64,000 nt of DNA from Daphnia carinata (taxonomy: Eukaryota; Arthropoda; Branchiopoda; Diplostraca; Daphniidae): the NCBI RefSeq assembly GCF_022539665.2, contig NC_081331.1, positions 5,242,501 to 5,306,500 of the forward strand, read 5' to 3'. Position numbers and translations under genes: made by a program. Position 1 is the first letter of the stretch. Each line of letters opens with the position of its first letter. The notes beneath the pieces were generated by a model, which worked only from the letters and a program-made list of their open reading frames with translations, was not told the origin of the DNA and ran no database searches. This document shows, piece by piece, positions 23,307 through 53,649 of this stretch.

Positions 23307-23961
23307 ATGCGCCATTTTGCTTTTCTCTTGTACGTTTCCATTACGATGGTCAAGGGAAACGTCCCATATCAGCCCTACTACGACGACAGCTTGTACCAGT
23401 ATCAAGGCTACCCAGATGCTGAATTGCAATCTCCGAATTTGATTTACGACAGTCGTCTTTTCTGGTCGTTATTGACGACTACAACAACAACGACGACAAC
23501 CACAACGACCACTTGTACGGTATTTACTAACGTAGCTTGCAACGCTGGCCGACGTAGACGATTCGTCGAGGACGATGATGATTCTATTCATCCTTCTCCA
23601 GTAAACAAGTAATCGAAATTTTCAAGATTTTATTGTCGTTCGAATTAACTGTTTACGACGTTATGGCAACAGAGTTGAGACTACACAGCTTACCGACATG
23701 GAGCTGTCTTCCAGGAGAGAACGCAAAGCTGATCCCCAAGTGGCAATATGGCGCGGGTATCCTGACTATGTGATGCCTCAATCAACGTTTGGCTATCGTT
23801 ACGGTCCTACAAATTATTACAATCCATTTGTTCGCCAGCCAGTGATTGTAGCTGATCCACGTCTCTTTTTGCGCGTAACAAGCACGTCGACATCGACGAC
23901 CACTACCACTTCCAGATCAACGCCCATTTGCTCGCAAGCGAGCGGCTTCAATGCGTGCTAG
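23307..23961 (+). CDS. small secreted Thr-rich two-module protein, gene H
   Basis: Last array member, about 196 residues. Exons are 23307-23608 and 23673-23961, with a 64 bp intron. ATG 23307 is preferred because it starts a signal peptide (MRHFAFLLYVSITMVKGNV); an in-frame ATG lies at 23235. Module 1 has PYQPYYDDSLYQY, DSRLFW, a thirteen-Thr run, a Cys pair and GRRRRF. The linker is DDDDSIHPSPVN. Exon 2 reads VETTQLTDM, RRERKADPQ, a second module with DPRLF, a Ser/Thr-rich run, then SRSTPICSQ and the final FNAC. AATAAA is at 24068. Function is unknown. Confidence 0.88.
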
Positions 23962-25870
23962 GGTTTGTAATCTATCTTGCATCTACATCATGGCGGGCAT
24001 AGGCATCGAGCATTTAATCAGCCATCAGTTTCTGTTAAGACGTTGATGGACGACTGTTTCGTAATTTAATAAACGTAGCGAAGTAATACTTTGTGTCTGT
24101 AGGATTGCACGATGGTAATACATCAATTCATGCATGGTAACAAACCATTGAATCAATTGAAGATGAACTTCATATTATCTCACAAATTTGTATTCACATC
24201 TTCTCCTCTTCGTTCTCGCCCGTTTTCTTTTCCCCTCTTTCTGCTTCTTCTTCTCTTACAAATTGAGTTATATGTATGTATGGAGGTCGACCTGGAGCTA
24301 GAACAAAATGGGCAACAAAAGGGATCCAGCTACCGAGTAAGAATGAAATTGTGTGAACGGCTGAGACGGAGGAAAACAGAATAGGAGGGGGTGTTTTACA
24401 GGTGCGGAAAAGGGAAGAGAGCGATAATGTTCATCAAAAAAGTGACAATGCACGGGGGAGAAATGAATAAGAAATTGAAAACAAAAGGAAAAACAAACAA
24501 CTTCAGATCATGTTAAGCTTGAAAAAAAAAGGAAAGAGTAACAACTATCGATGACATAGTTACGAGATATCCAAACAGACTGTTCAACGAAGAGGAGGGG
24601 GGGACCAAGTTTTAGGATTTGCAAATTTTCGTGCGTGATACATGTGAAAGCCAATCATTGGGTTTCGTATACAAATGTTCGATTTGATGTCATCGGCATT
24701 GAGTTAAGGAAAAATAATCAAAAGGGAAGTAGGTAAAACTTGGCATGAAAATCACAAAGGATTAAAATGAGAAGACAAAACTTCAAACTAAAACAGAAGA
24801 ACAAAAGACTTTTTGCAAGGGTCTCAGCGTGATTACAAAATATTTTTCATACAATGAAATTGTGGGCTTTCATGTCGTATTTAACAGAGTGTGAAAAGGA
24901 ATCGACCGATATGCTTGCGGTCGCAGCTCGTCTACTCTTTGCTGACACAAGACGTGATTGTTTTTTTCTCAAAAAATACCTTTAAACGCGTAGTTTGAAT
25001 CTCGCTATCGATCACTCGATGACCGAAGTCGGCTTCATTAAAGAAGGAAGAGCAAATGGACTAGACAGACAGAAATGAATTACGTGAAGATTTAAAAAAA
25101 AAAGGCACTAACCCTTGGACTTGTGTGGCGCGACTTCGAAAAAAATTCCAAGAAAAATTTTCTTTATAAAAACAAAAAAAGAATTTTTCAAAAATTAGCC
25201 TTCCAAATTCAAATAATGCAGCGCCATCTGATGGTCGGTAAATTCAATCGCTTTTGCCAGCATACGACGAGAAGCTTTTTGTTTACAAAAACAAAATAAC
25301 AAGGAAACGGAAATCAACTAAGTGTGTACGTATCCTCACAATTTTTGTGTTGTCGTTTCATTTGCATCAGTTAAACTGCTTGTGGGAAGTGCTAGTTAAA
25401 AAAAAAAAAAAAACGTCGTCCTTGGCTCTTTCCTTCAATGAAAATCCAATAATTACAAACCTTTGCTTGAATGCTCCACTCGAAAAAGACCAATGACTAA
25501 TCGTTGTCCTGCTGAGTAATCATACAATTTTTTCTTTATTCGATTCCAGTGCGCGCAAAAAGTTCTCTTGGTATGTGGAGAAGCTTTTCAGATAAGAAAC
25601 TCCCACAGTTTCAACTTTTTTACAGCTTATGGACATGTCAGTGATCAAAGGGCTGAAAGATACGGAGAGGAAGGAGTAGGGAATTGAAAATTGGAGTACA
25701 GCATCAAAACTAGTCAAGGCAATCAAGTTCACTCAAATGTTTTCAAGAATCACTTGTAGGTTTCTCTTGTCTTGAAAAAAATTTTACTTGCCATATCAAA
25801 CTTGGATTGGTTTGAGCAGCGGCTATTCCAATTAATTAAAAAAAACATGTCACCTATCATTTCATTGTTG
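23962..25870. other. spacer between secreted gene H and the junctophilin 3' end
   Basis: AT-rich convergent intergenic region that probably includes the junctophilin 3' UTR. Short frames at 24112-24384 and 25254-25496 are low-complexity and unsupported. Confidence 0.55.
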
Positions 25871-45466
<19,596 letters not shown>

Positions 45467-48400
45467 CTATGCGTCCAATTTGAATTTGTCCGGCTCAAAC
45501 ACTTGCTTTAAGACACCGCTAAGGATAGCCTCTTTGTCGACCAGCGTGGCACATTTTTTCTTCCATGACGGCCAAGTCTTCCTGTCCGCTTCGCAGCTGA
45601 TGACGATCTTATTGTCGTCCACTGAATTATCGCTTTCTTCAAAGTAAATTCCGCCGCACGATTCAACGATTTCTTTTTCGAAGTTTACGGAAAAAAGTTT
45701 GATAACAAAACGAGTGAGTGGAAATTTTAAATATAATTCTACCTTGCATTTCAACCGGTTTCGGTACGACGGATGGCGTTGCGTGAAAAATCCACCCGGA
45801 CAAAAGCGGAGTCTCTTTCGCAACTTCGAGACTTTCAGAAAGTTTGAAATTAAACTTTTCCTCGCCCGCTTTGTCTAAGAGCAAATGCAACCATGGATCT
45901 GGAACATTGTCAAAGTCTCAAAGATATTACCACGTGAAACTATGAGATATCATTCCCATAAATGATTACCTACAAACTTTCTGCTGGAACGGCATTTAGT
46001 TAACCATTCCACACCGACTATCGGGGTGCCCAGGCCGACGCAACAAAGAAATTTCAGAGTTCGGCGAATACGGTCCGTTACCAAGACAGAACAGTCTTTA
46101 AATGTCGTAACAACTCGTCCTCCTGAACATACCCATTTAATTTAATTCATTAATGACAAAACGTGTGTCTTACCGAGGCTTTCCACAATTTTGCCATGTT
46201 CGCCATCATCGTTAATGACCGTGAATAAGACTCGAACCTACGTAAAAAATCATTTCCATTATTTATTTAAAAAAAATAAAAACCTGATTCATTACCTGGC
46301 CAGCCAGAGGTCTTTTCCGCCTGCGTGTGGCCTCCGGGATGGATGGCGAACTAGATGCGATAGAGGACGTGTCTGTGTTGTTGTTAACGCCACGTTTACT
46401 TCGACGTTGTGATGTTGTTTTATTCAAGGCACTTTCGCTAACCGACTCGTTCATCGGTTCTTGTTTGATTTGGTTTCTTGTTTTCCTAGTCGTCACCGGT
46501 GTGGTCGCTTTTGCTGGCCCAGTAACTGTGGCTGTATTGCCTTTCTTTCGTCCACCGCGAGTATTCCGCGTTGTTCGATTGCTCGCTATTGCGCTTTCCC
46601 CACCTGATTCAGCTGCATCGGATAAGGCAAGCGAGACTGGCGCTAGCCTGGCAACGGATTTTGGTTCATCCATTGATTCGACTTCAAGTTTCACCGGCCG
46701 AGCCGGTCGGCTAGAAGAACGTTTTTTAGCTGCAACAGACTCTACATCATCCGGTTGGTCAGGTGGCTCCACCTTGATTTTTCTCCGTGGCCGTCCTGGA
46801 CGACGTTTAATCGTCGGCTCAGATGCGTCCGTCTCATCGGAAGACATGACCTCTACTTTGACCGCTGTTTTAGATAGTTGAACCGTACGCCGTTTGGGCG
46901 CGACAGGTTCCACTCGATCCGGTTCTATAAAATCTAATGTGTTTCGCCTCTTGGGCACGGGTTTGCGAGATGATCGTCTAGGAGTTGGTAATTTTACATC
47001 GATCAGTTCAGCAGATGGCGCTAATGGAGCTGCCATATCCTGGGATGCCTTGGCCTCTTCCAAAGCATCTACTTGATTGCTGACTATTACTTGCCGAATT
47101 TTCTCTAAATGAATTGTTGGTTCTTCTACTTCAGTAGCTTCAAACCCAACAAAAGGTGGATCTGCTGTTGGTGCAAACGCTGTAGGCGTGGGCAATGCAG
47201 AATAATGAGAAGCAAAAGTGAGTTCGAAATCGCTTTCGATTGATACAGCATCTTCCCTTGCTCGGCGCTCTTCTTCACTGTTATCGAGATCCATATCGTG
47301 TGGGGTTGATGTTCGGTTATTTATAGAGGAATTGACTTCAGGTAGCAGTTTGCGGCAAGCTTGACCAGACCGACGGATAATTTTCCTCTTTTTCCGAGGA
47401 GTTTCTTCATCACCTGATAGTGATTCGACCACAAAGGGCGTTTCGGCCACGAAAGGTATTTCTTTAGAGGCCACGGATGTAACGGGAACGAAGGGGGTTT
47501 CGGCCACAAAGGCTGGCGATCCTTGGAAGTGGAAAGCTGGAGAAATAGCTTGTGTTTCTTCATCTGATTCTTCGTTATCTGAACCATGGAAATCAAAGAC
47601 GGGCGATACAACTGGTATAGTGACGCGATCCATTTCTAGGGTAGGATCATTTACTGAATCATTGGCGTCTTGCTTCTTTTCGGATTCGGTAGTTAAATTT
47701 TGGCTTGGTTCAGGACAAGGTGAAGAAACAACAAAGAGATCCGGAGATAAAGGACATGAATCATCAGCTTCGAAATCCCAGTTGTCAACTTTTTTCAAAG
47801 CACTCCAAGCTTCTGTCCTCTGAAGAGGGTTTCTATCTTCCATACTTTGGGTGGAGGGTACTTCCTGGATGGAACTCAGCGGGTGAACAGGAGAAGATGG
47901 TAAGGTTTCGCAATCAGAATCCTCATCTTTTTTCTCTAGCATAAGGGTTGAACCCGAAGAAGCTACTCTATCAGAAAAATGCATTAAATTAGGATTGACC
48001 TGGGTTCGATCCTCGTTGTCATCTTCAATTTCCATATCACTTGAAGTACTAGTTCTCATCACCCGTGATAGCATATCACAATTGGATTCTGGAAAATGCA
48101 ATAGAACAAGATTAGGTATATCCGTTAAGGGTTACTTTATATTTTCTCCAACCTGCCGATAAACCAAAATTCCTTTTTCCAACAGAAAGCGGTTCGGTAT
48201 TTGAACGAACGCCTAGTGGTTGTGTTGGGCCGTCATACAAGGGGGTTACAGCTCTTGCAGACTCTCCCGCGGAACTACTTTTCTTGTAACAGCCTGGTGA
48301 GCCCATTTTTGTATTGTAGTGTACTGGAGAAATGGGGAGAGTTTCTAAATCTGATAAAGATGTATTTTGGCTAGTTGGTGATGGTGATGTGCAGGTTTCT

Positions 48401-48969
48401 TCACGGGAACAGCTAAGTGTGTCTGGATTGGTAATGACGAGCCTTTGTGTGGGGCCATCGTATAAAGCAATTTCTGGGCTAGTACAATCTTGGTTTAATA
48501 TACCAATATCTGGAGGATGTAGTGGAGGAAGTGGCTGGGTTTTGTCGTCATCAACCAATATCATTGTGGATCTGATAGATGGTGTTTTTGTTTGCTGGAA
48601 GTCAACTTCATCACAGAGGGAATCCTGGCACAGAACTGGAGATTCTGGTATTGTGTCACAATCAGAATCAAAGTCTTCTGTAGGTATCTGTTTTGTTTCT
48701 AATAACGAAGTTTGAGCCACAGCTGATGGGGATTTGCATATTACAGCTGTGTTGATGAATTTCAGTGGTTGGGTTGGACCATCATAAAGCACATTACCGG
48801 CATTCAAGGTACATTCAATGTGTTTCTCAAAACCTGCTTTGTTTTCCCCATTGCCAATTTCTCCAATGGCCTGGGTTTCCTTATCGTATATGCTGTCCGA
48901 ACAGTCCGAAGCGTCATACTCGTAAGGGACAGTAGACATGGAACTCAGGTCCTCTTCCGAATCACACAT
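45467..48969 (-). CDS. MDC1: MDC1-like DNA-damage checkpoint mediator with C-terminal tandem BRCT
   Basis: MDC1 binds phosphorylated H2AX at DNA breaks and assembles repair factors. Six exons join in phase: 48969-48153, 48088-46296, 46237-46174, 46122-45970, 45898-45743 and 45672-45467; about 1,062 residues. The start is ATG 48969 (MCDSEEDLSSMS). The C-terminal 210 residues are two BRCT repeats with the MDC1-type signatures VRVLFTVIND, VTDRIRRTLKFLC, GTPIVGVEWL, ESCGGIY and ILSGVLKQ. The long acidic N-terminus repeats LYDGPTQ motifs and D/E-T-x-P-x-SP motifs (SDCDTIPESP, SDCETLPSSP), plausible ATM and CK2/proline-directed sites. Basic PGRPRRK (AT-hook-like) lies in the middle. No FHA domain is visible. 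The first exon faces ATMIN across 219 bp. Drosophila MU2 is the likely counterpart. Confidence 0.85.
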
Positions 48970-49188
48970 TCTGTTTCGCTTTGAATAACCGTTTTTTAAC
49001 ACTGATTTTTTTCTTTTTATAATTACTATATCAATTAAAATAACGAAATTTACTTTGTTAGGGACGGCAATTCCCGCGCCACATGTTTCTATAGCATCTT
49101 ATTCAAAACATAGCAGACGATAAACGATCGCAGTAACTTAGGAAAATAAGTAAACATTGGACACCACAATGGCTCTTGGTTTTCTTGG
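48970..49188. promoter_or_regulatory. shared head-to-head promoter of MDC1-like and ATMIN genes
   Basis: Only 219 bp separate the two opposite start codons, so both promoters and 5' UTRs must lie here. No TATA box at a convincing distance was recognised for either gene. Confidence 0.6.
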
Positions 49189-50442
49189 ATGAAACTAATT
49201 TGCATGAAAAAACATATACCAATGGCCGACTTTCAGAAAAAAGACAAATTCAATTGCAAGTACGCTGATTGCCTTTACAGCGAAGGTTCACGGTTATATT
49301 TCGAAAAATATCGTTATTTGAAACAGGTATGTCTATCATATCGTAATCCGCTCATAATAATTGTATTTTAGCCATTTTTTAAATGCAGCATTATGATAAA
49401 GTCCACAACACAAAAATATATGAATGTACTAAATGCTTTAAAAAATTTGGGACCACAACTCTTCAGAGAAGCCACATGAGTTACTGTGGCAGAGAATTCA
49501 AGTGCTCCTGTGGTGTTGTGTACAAGAGCAATGAAGCTCTCTTGACTCATGCAAAACGAAAAAGACACCCTTTGGGTCCTTTGCCCAGGTAACTAAATAA
49601 GGTTATTTCATATTGAAAACATTCAAATATTTTTTTTTGGTTTAGAGCCATTGGAATAGAATCAACTAATGGGAAACATATTCAGTCACCCAGTACTGCA
49701 CACTCTTTATCAATAAACTTTTCTGCTGGCTCACAATTGATAATTTTGCAATCAAACAACCATGGACATCCCAAATCTCAAAGCTTAACTGAAAAAGGCA
49801 CACAGGAATGTTCGATGCATATAATGGATGCAGCTGTTTTCAGTAGATTATCAGCAGCTGTTGCTCTGAGTGAACTTGCATTAACTAACCCTTCTAATCA
49901 ATTGCCAGAGAAGAGAGAAGTGTCGACACAAACAGATAGTAGTATTCCTGATTTATGGTTGAACACAGTTCAAGAAGAAACAAGCAGCCTGGATTCTAAG
50001 GTAAACCCATCTTTTAAGGATACAGTGAATATGAAATGTCCATGTATGATGCCATTGCAACCCTACTTTCTAGATCCAAGACTTTGGCACGCAAACGGAG
50101 GATGTTGACTTCAATGTGGTTTTGAATCCTGAATCACCTCAGAACCCTTGTAGTCCGTGGTTAGGGCTACAAGCTTTTAGTGCCGAAACGCAAACAGTTG
50201 ACGAAGACGCCGTTTTGCGACCTTTCAATTTGTGCAATATACAAACCCAGACGCCGTGGAACGAAATGAGTGACGATGATACAACAGAACTCGCCCATAC
50301 AGAAACGCAAACCCTGTTGTCTTCTTTTTTCATAGATGATGGCAACGTTCCAGAATGTCAGGGTGAGCGAAGAATGAATTCTTTCTTGGTTAAACAAAAT
50401 TCTGAAGATGCCGGTACTGACCCTATGGAAATCTTTGATTGA
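49189..50442 (+). CDS. ATMIN: ASCIZ/ATMIN zinc-finger protein with LC8-binding TQT motifs
   Basis: ASCIZ/ATMIN is a nuclear transcription factor that drives expression of the dynein light chain LC8 (DYNLL1) and is also an ATM interactor. Exons are 49189-49326, 49389-49588, 49646-50000 and 50074-50442, in phase; 353 residues. Three compact zinc fingers lie at residues about 18-113: a C2H2 spanning the first splice (CKYADC...HYDKVH), a C2HC (YECTKCFKKF...HMSYC) and a CxC type (FKCSCGVVY...HAKRKRH). This matches the ATMIN finger order. The C-terminal half carries five TQT cores (STQTDS, GTQTED, ETQTVD, QTQTPW, ETQTLL), the LC8-binding signature. The intron before 50074 stays open if unspliced, but removal restores the frame through GTQTED. 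An internal ATG at 49222 is an alternative start. Confidence 0.9.
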
Positions 50443-50753
50443 AAGTACCCAAAAAAAGTATTAACTCGTAATATCCCAAACTGATTTATGATCAAACAAA
50501 GTACGGAATGGAATATAATATATATTTTCGCGCGTGTGCGTGTGCCAGATTTTCATGTAATGCGGATGTTATTAAAGTACAAAATAACAAATCAAAGTAG
50601 GCGATAGGCAGATACGATGCAAATACTTTGCTCGTCATATCATGCGGGCGGAATATCCCTGGTATCACGAAGAGTCGAAATAAATACCAGCGTAGGAGAA
50701 AAACGATTATGCGAGATCATTTTCGTATAATAATGGCTTTAACAATTTCTTTT
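50443..50753. other. convergent 3' ends of ATMIN and ENTR1
   Basis: 311 bp between opposing stop codons. It must hold both 3' UTRs and possibly overlapping transcripts. Confidence 0.6.
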
Positions 50754-52641
50754 TTAGTTGTCCCTTTCGCGTTTTGTTCGTACTTCTTCGATACGCTCCA
50801 TGCTTTGTAGTGCCGCTGCCACCACACGCAGATGGTCTACACCCGCTAAAAGATCTCTAAAAACATAAACAAACAATCACTCTTCGGCCCACTGTTAAAT
50901 CGAATTAAGATGTTGCTGTACCTGATGGACCTTTCAGCACTGTTGGCAGCTGTTTGGAGTTCTTGTGCAGTGTGGCTCAGGCTTCGTGACTGACTCGGAC
51001 TAGTTTCCTCGTTGTACTGTAGGCGAATGGCTTCTTGTAAGCTCTTGACTTCATCCTGGTTAGAACCAACTTGAATTTAACGGGTTTCACTGGCGATTAT
51101 ATTGCTTACCTGAAGCCGTCGGTTTTCTTTCTTCAGCTGGACAACTTGGCTTTCCGATTGCGCGGCCCGTTGCTATATCAGGTACAATCAAACTACAACC
51201 ACTTTCACAAATCTTGGACAAATAAAGTTATTACCGTGGCAATCTTCAAATTAGACTCGATTTGTTCCATGGACCGCTCCAGGGATGAGGCTTCTTCTGA
51301 TTCTCTCCGTCGATGCTCTTCTAGAAGTGTTTCTAGCCGGTCAATCCTTAAAAATAAGACCAATTTTCCAGCTCTAATGAATTATCAAATTGGTTTTGGC
51401 TTTTTTACCGAGCGAGAGCCATCCGTTCATTTGTAATAGCCATTTCTAGTTGCTGTCGCAATCTTGCATTTTCTTCCAATATCGTGCTGTTGTGAGGCAT
51501 AACTTGATTTCCGGGCGAGGTTTCTATCGATTCCTGGTTCATTCGGCCCGATTGCATAGGCCCATCGGAGAGAAAATCAGGAAGTTGCGTCAGGCTGTTT
51601 ACGTTTTCATTGTTGTTAATTTCATGGGCCTTGAAAATGAAAGTTAGTTAACATTAACAAAGAACTTCAACACAGCGATGGATGCTTGTACAACATGATT
51701 CACCTGCGCTGCGTCAGGAAGGACTGGTTCCTCATGAGGTTGTACATCGTTAAGAATAACTGAGGAATTCAAATTCGCTAAATCTAATGTACCCAATTGC
51801 TCAACATCATCCTCTATATGAGGGGAAGCAAAGTTTGCTATGTCCAAAGGTATTGGCATTGCTCCTAAAGGCAAAACCCATTGAGCTATGAATTAGATGG
51901 AACGCATAAGGATATGTTACCAGCTGCATGTATAGGACTGTGGCTCCTTGGGAGATCTAGTGGACTGTCAGATGAAATTGTATTATTTCCAAAACCCTGA
52001 TCTGGAACATGATACCCATTTAAATAGCTAACTGAGTTTAAATCATGTTCAACCCCAAGATAGTCTTGAACAAAGTCTGGAAGTCCACAAGGGCTTATAA
52101 CATCACTGTCAAGTCCATGTCTTGAAGTTCTTGTTTTGGTTTTTGGTCTTGCCCCTCCACACCGGGTGGCTTCAAACTCTTCTTCTGACATTCTGTGCTG
52201 ATCAGGCTGGGGGCATGGACCAGTATTTTGAGAACGTCTTAGAAAATGCCTAAATGAGAAGGGGTTCTCTTCTCTTGTACCTGAAAAAAGCCAAAATTGT
52301 AGTTTAATCCTATGTTTTGTCAGAAAAAAGAAAACTTAATATATTGCTTGGGTTCGCACAGTGGGACCCCAACATAGTAGTATGTTTAGAATTCACTTTA
52401 AAAACTACGACATCATTCCCCTTGTATCCTAGAATCCATATACGAACTTTTCAGAGACTCAAAACAGTTAGGTGAAATAGTCAAGCACAAATACCGTGCT
52501 CATTGTGAAACTGTTATGGTTACCTGTGGAAGCACTGGCTGATGGTTGCGCAAATCCACCGATCGCTCCTTCACTCTGATCATTATTTTTCTCGCGATTG
52601 TCACTGGATTCATTCTCTTCTTTTGTACCGTCAGCATCCAT
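50754..52641 (-). CDS. ENTR1: endosome-associated trafficking regulator 1-like (SDCCAG3 family)
   Basis: ENTR1 works on endosomes with retromer-linked sorting and in cytokinesis/cilium formation. Eight exons join in phase: 52641-52524, 52280-51921, 51864-51704, 51629-51409, 51346-51235, 51172-51110, 51055-50922 and 50856-50754; 423 residues. The family's EENPFSFRHFL motif is at about residue 42. The middle is disordered and acidic/Ser-rich. The last 190 residues are coiled coil (ENARLRQQLEMAITNER, RIDRLETLLEEHRRRE, VVQLKKENRRLQ). They end in a segment like the vertebrate tail, which I recognise by LLAGVDHLRVVAAALQSMER. The start is the first ATG of the frame (MDADGTKEEN). Its promoter faces RAB5IF. 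Identification rests on the N-terminal motif plus tail, so it is fairly but not fully certain. Confidence 0.82.
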
Positions 52642-52909
52642 GATTTGTGTTAATTTGTTTCTTTTCTTTGCCTTCTATCTGCCCGCTATTGTCGAAAAAA
52701 CGAAGACCAAAAACAAACAAACGCCATCTATGGAATCCATCTTTAACCGCGAAAACCTATGATCCGGCTTCATCTGGATTAGATCCGTAGTCGTGTAGTC
52801 TGCTTCATTTGCAATTTGTACGTATAGTGTGACACATACTTCAATCTGTGTTGGTGCTAAAATACATTTTTCTGTGATTTTATTCATCGTTTTTTTAACC
52901 TAGTTTGAC
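52642..52909. promoter_or_regulatory. shared head-to-head promoter of ENTR1 and RAB5IF
   Basis: 268 bp between opposite start codons. No TATA box stands out. Confidence 0.55.
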
Positions 52910-53483
52910 ATGCAGATAAAAAAAGATAAACCGTCTCTTCCTTCAGTGTGGAATCGAATGCTATCGAAAAATTCCGAATGGCCTGATAAGGTATTTGTAA
53001 AAGTTATAACATTTTCCCGCTTCAAACAAACAAAGTTTTACAAAATTCATCTTCTGTTCTATTCACATTACTTTAGGATGAATTCCTTGATGTTATTTAT
53101 TGGGCTCGCCAAATACTTGCTGTCATTTTAGGTTTAATTTGGGGTGTATTTTCTTTGCAAGGATTCCTTGGGCTTGCTTTGTGAGTTTTAATATTGAGTG
53201 CAAGAGGTGTTGCTAAAGAAAGTTAAATGAATATTCAATTTTAGATTTGCATTAGCAAATGCTGGTATTCTGTATGTTTACTTCACATCCTTCCAGTCTG
53301 TTGATGAAGAGGAGTACGGTGGTGTTTGGGAATTGACCAAAGAAGGATTTATGACTTCTTTTGCAGGCTTCCTTGTGAGATTAAATAGTTGTAGGATTTC
53401 TTGTCAAGCCATATTAATGAAATGTATTTTTTTTTCTCCTTTAGGTGACATGGACAATAATTTACTCTGGCCTTCATCATTGA
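52910..53483 (+). CDS. RAB5IF: RAB5IF / C20orf24 homologue (OPTI, RCAF1), small membrane protein
   Basis: A conserved small membrane protein linked to the ER multipass translocon (with TMCO1) and, in other work, to respirasome assembly. Exons are 52910-52990, 53077-53180, 53245-53374 and 53445-53483; introns are 64-86 bp; the product is 117 residues. Strong family blocks are DEFLDVIYWARQILAVILG, GVFSLQGFLGLALFALANAG and DEEEYGGVWELTKEGFM. Two to three hydrophobic segments are visible, with the acidic DEEEYGG loop between them. The protein ends at GLHH, the normal length. AATAAA at 53512 lies 29 bp past the stop, so the 3' UTR is very short. It converges on the adhesion GPCR. Confidence 0.95.
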
Positions 53484-53649
53484 ACTTTTCATCTTAAGGT
53501 TTCAAAAGTGAAATAAACTATCTTGTCATCAGGCATAACAAGTAGCAAGCATCTGTATATTTCTTGTGGTACCTACATATGGCAACTATAAGCTTGTAAA
53601 AAGACAATATAGGGGATAAGTGTTGATAATATATTGAAGTGATAAAATA

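Noticed and set aside
46327-47823. Plus-strand frames up to 184 codons across the MDC1-like gene.
   Set aside because: Shadows of the 612-codon minus-strand exon with conserved BRCT continuation.
50001-50108. Read-through of the ATMIN frame to a stop at 50106-50108.
   Set aside because: Removing the 50001-50073 intron joins to a frame with four more TQT motifs and a normal C-terminus; a retained-intron isoform remains possible.
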